Of a stretch of DNA of 5,369 nucleotides, positions 5,093-5,369 are shown piece after piece. Source of the DNA: Opitutaceae bacterium (GTDB lineage: Bacteria; Verrucomicrobiota; Verrucomicrobiia; Opitutales; Opitutaceae); contig JAISTY010000004.1 of NCBI GenBank assembly GCA_031272375.1, positions 1 through 5,369 on the forward strand, written 5' to 3'. Below the pieces are notes generated by a model that worked only from the letters and a program-made list of their open reading frames with translations, was not told the origin of the DNA and did no database searches. Position 1 is the first letter of the stretch. The number at the start of each line of letters is the position of its first letter. Made by a program: the position numbers and the translations under genes.

Positions 5093-5369
5093 ATGAACAC
5101 CACCACACCCGCCCTCCCGCTCCTCAACCGCCGCCGCTTCCTCGGCTCCTGCGCCGCCCTCTCCGCCACGCCCCTCCTCTCCTCCCTCCCCGCCGCCGGC
5201 GTCTTCTCCGGCTCCGGCAAAATCAAGGTCGGCCTCGTCGGCTGCGGCGGCCGCGGCAACGGCGCCCTCCGCAACTGCCTCGACGCCGACCCGGGCGTCG
5301 TCGTCCACGCCCTCGGCGACTTGTTCCCCGACCGCCTCGACGCATCCTTCTCCGTCCTCTCAAAGGGCG
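5093..5369 (+). CDS. Gfo/Idh/MocA-family oxidoreductase, Tat-exported, 3' truncated by the window end
   Basis: Only the first 92 residues are present. They begin with a twin-arginine signal: a polar start, NRRRFLG at 12-18 (RR at 13-14, F16, L17), a hydrophobic segment at about 19-38 (SCAALSATPLLSSLPAAGVF), then a short SGSG linker. KIKVGLVGCGGRGNG (43-57) follows, the first strand and the GxGxxG dinucleotide-binding turn (G50, G52, G55) of an NAD(P) Rossmann fold. The next segment, HALGDLFPDRLD, fits the second strand and the acidic residue (D76) that usually binds the cofactor ribose. Tat export fits a protein that folds around its nucleotide in the cytoplasm before crossing the membrane. 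The catalytic lysine region and the C-terminal domain lie beyond the window, so substrate and reaction cannot be read. Next to a DUF1080 protein, oxidation of a sugar at C3 is the likeliest role. Full-length relatives are usually 350-480 residues. No SD sequence precedes the ATG. Confidence 0.92.
   Translation, partial: MNTTTPALPLLNRRRFLGSCAALSATPLLSSLPAAGVFSGSGKIKVGLVGCGGRGNGALRNCLDADPGVVVHALGDLFPDRLDASFSVLSKG

Noticed and set aside
2471..5308. A 945-codon open frame on the - strand
   Set aside because: It is antisense to hisD, the DUF1080 gene and the oxidoreductase, is made mainly of G, A, E, D and V, has no recognisable motif, and arises from the same codon bias.

Overview
The window is a compact, one-directional stretch of a very GC-rich bacterial genome. 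It carries three complete housekeeping genes, one complete exported sugar-pathway gene and the start of a fifth gene, all on the + strand. Codons end overwhelmingly in C rather than G: in the 92 visible codons of the last gene, 14 of 15 leucines are CTC and none is CTG. No start codon has a recognisable Shine-Dalgarno sequence. This codon style, together with an exported DUF1080 protein next to a Tat-exported Gfo/Idh/MocA oxidoreductase, points to the Verrucomicrobiota, most likely the Opitutaceae/Opitutales. That placement is inferred from style and gene content, not from a search.

Layout. Positions 1-272 hold no confident gene. A frame open from the window edge ends in a seven-proline run and a TGA at 91-93. 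Two hairpins follow: an 8-bp perfect stem (10 bp with a wobble pair) at 101-126, then a 15-bp stem at 134-177 with a T5 tract after it. The second looks like an intrinsic terminator that could work in both directions. Next come argF (ornithine carbamoyltransferase, 273-1211), gltX (glutamyl-tRNA synthetase, 1224-2597) and hisD (histidinol dehydrogenase, 2606-3937). Their gaps are only 12 and 8 bases, so they probably form one operon. A 75-base C-rich spacer (3938-4012), whose complementary strand carries five runs of four or more G, separates hisD from a Sec-exported DUF1080 / 3-keto-glycoside hydrolase-like protein (4013-5035). A second C-rich, G-poor spacer (5036-5092) precedes a truncated Gfo/Idh/MocA oxidoreductase gene with a twin-arginine signal (5093 to the window end).

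How the genes fit together. The first block links arginine synthesis, glutamate charging onto tRNA and the last two steps of histidine synthesis. It is a mixed amino-acid and translation cluster with no shared pathway beyond nitrogen/glutamate metabolism. The second block looks functionally separate. Gfo/Idh/MocA enzymes can oxidise a sugar at C3, and DUF1080 proteins can cleave or hydrate 3-keto sugars, so this pair may be an oxidise-then-cleave route for glycosides in the periplasm.

The genes themselves belong to known families, and I do not see clear evidence of an undescribed system. The points most worth a second look are the tandem hairpin/polyproline region before argF, the two-domain DUF1080 protein with its partner, the cysteine-poor GluRS that lacks an obvious zinc knuckle, the G-quadruplex motif after hisD, and the consistently SD-less starts.
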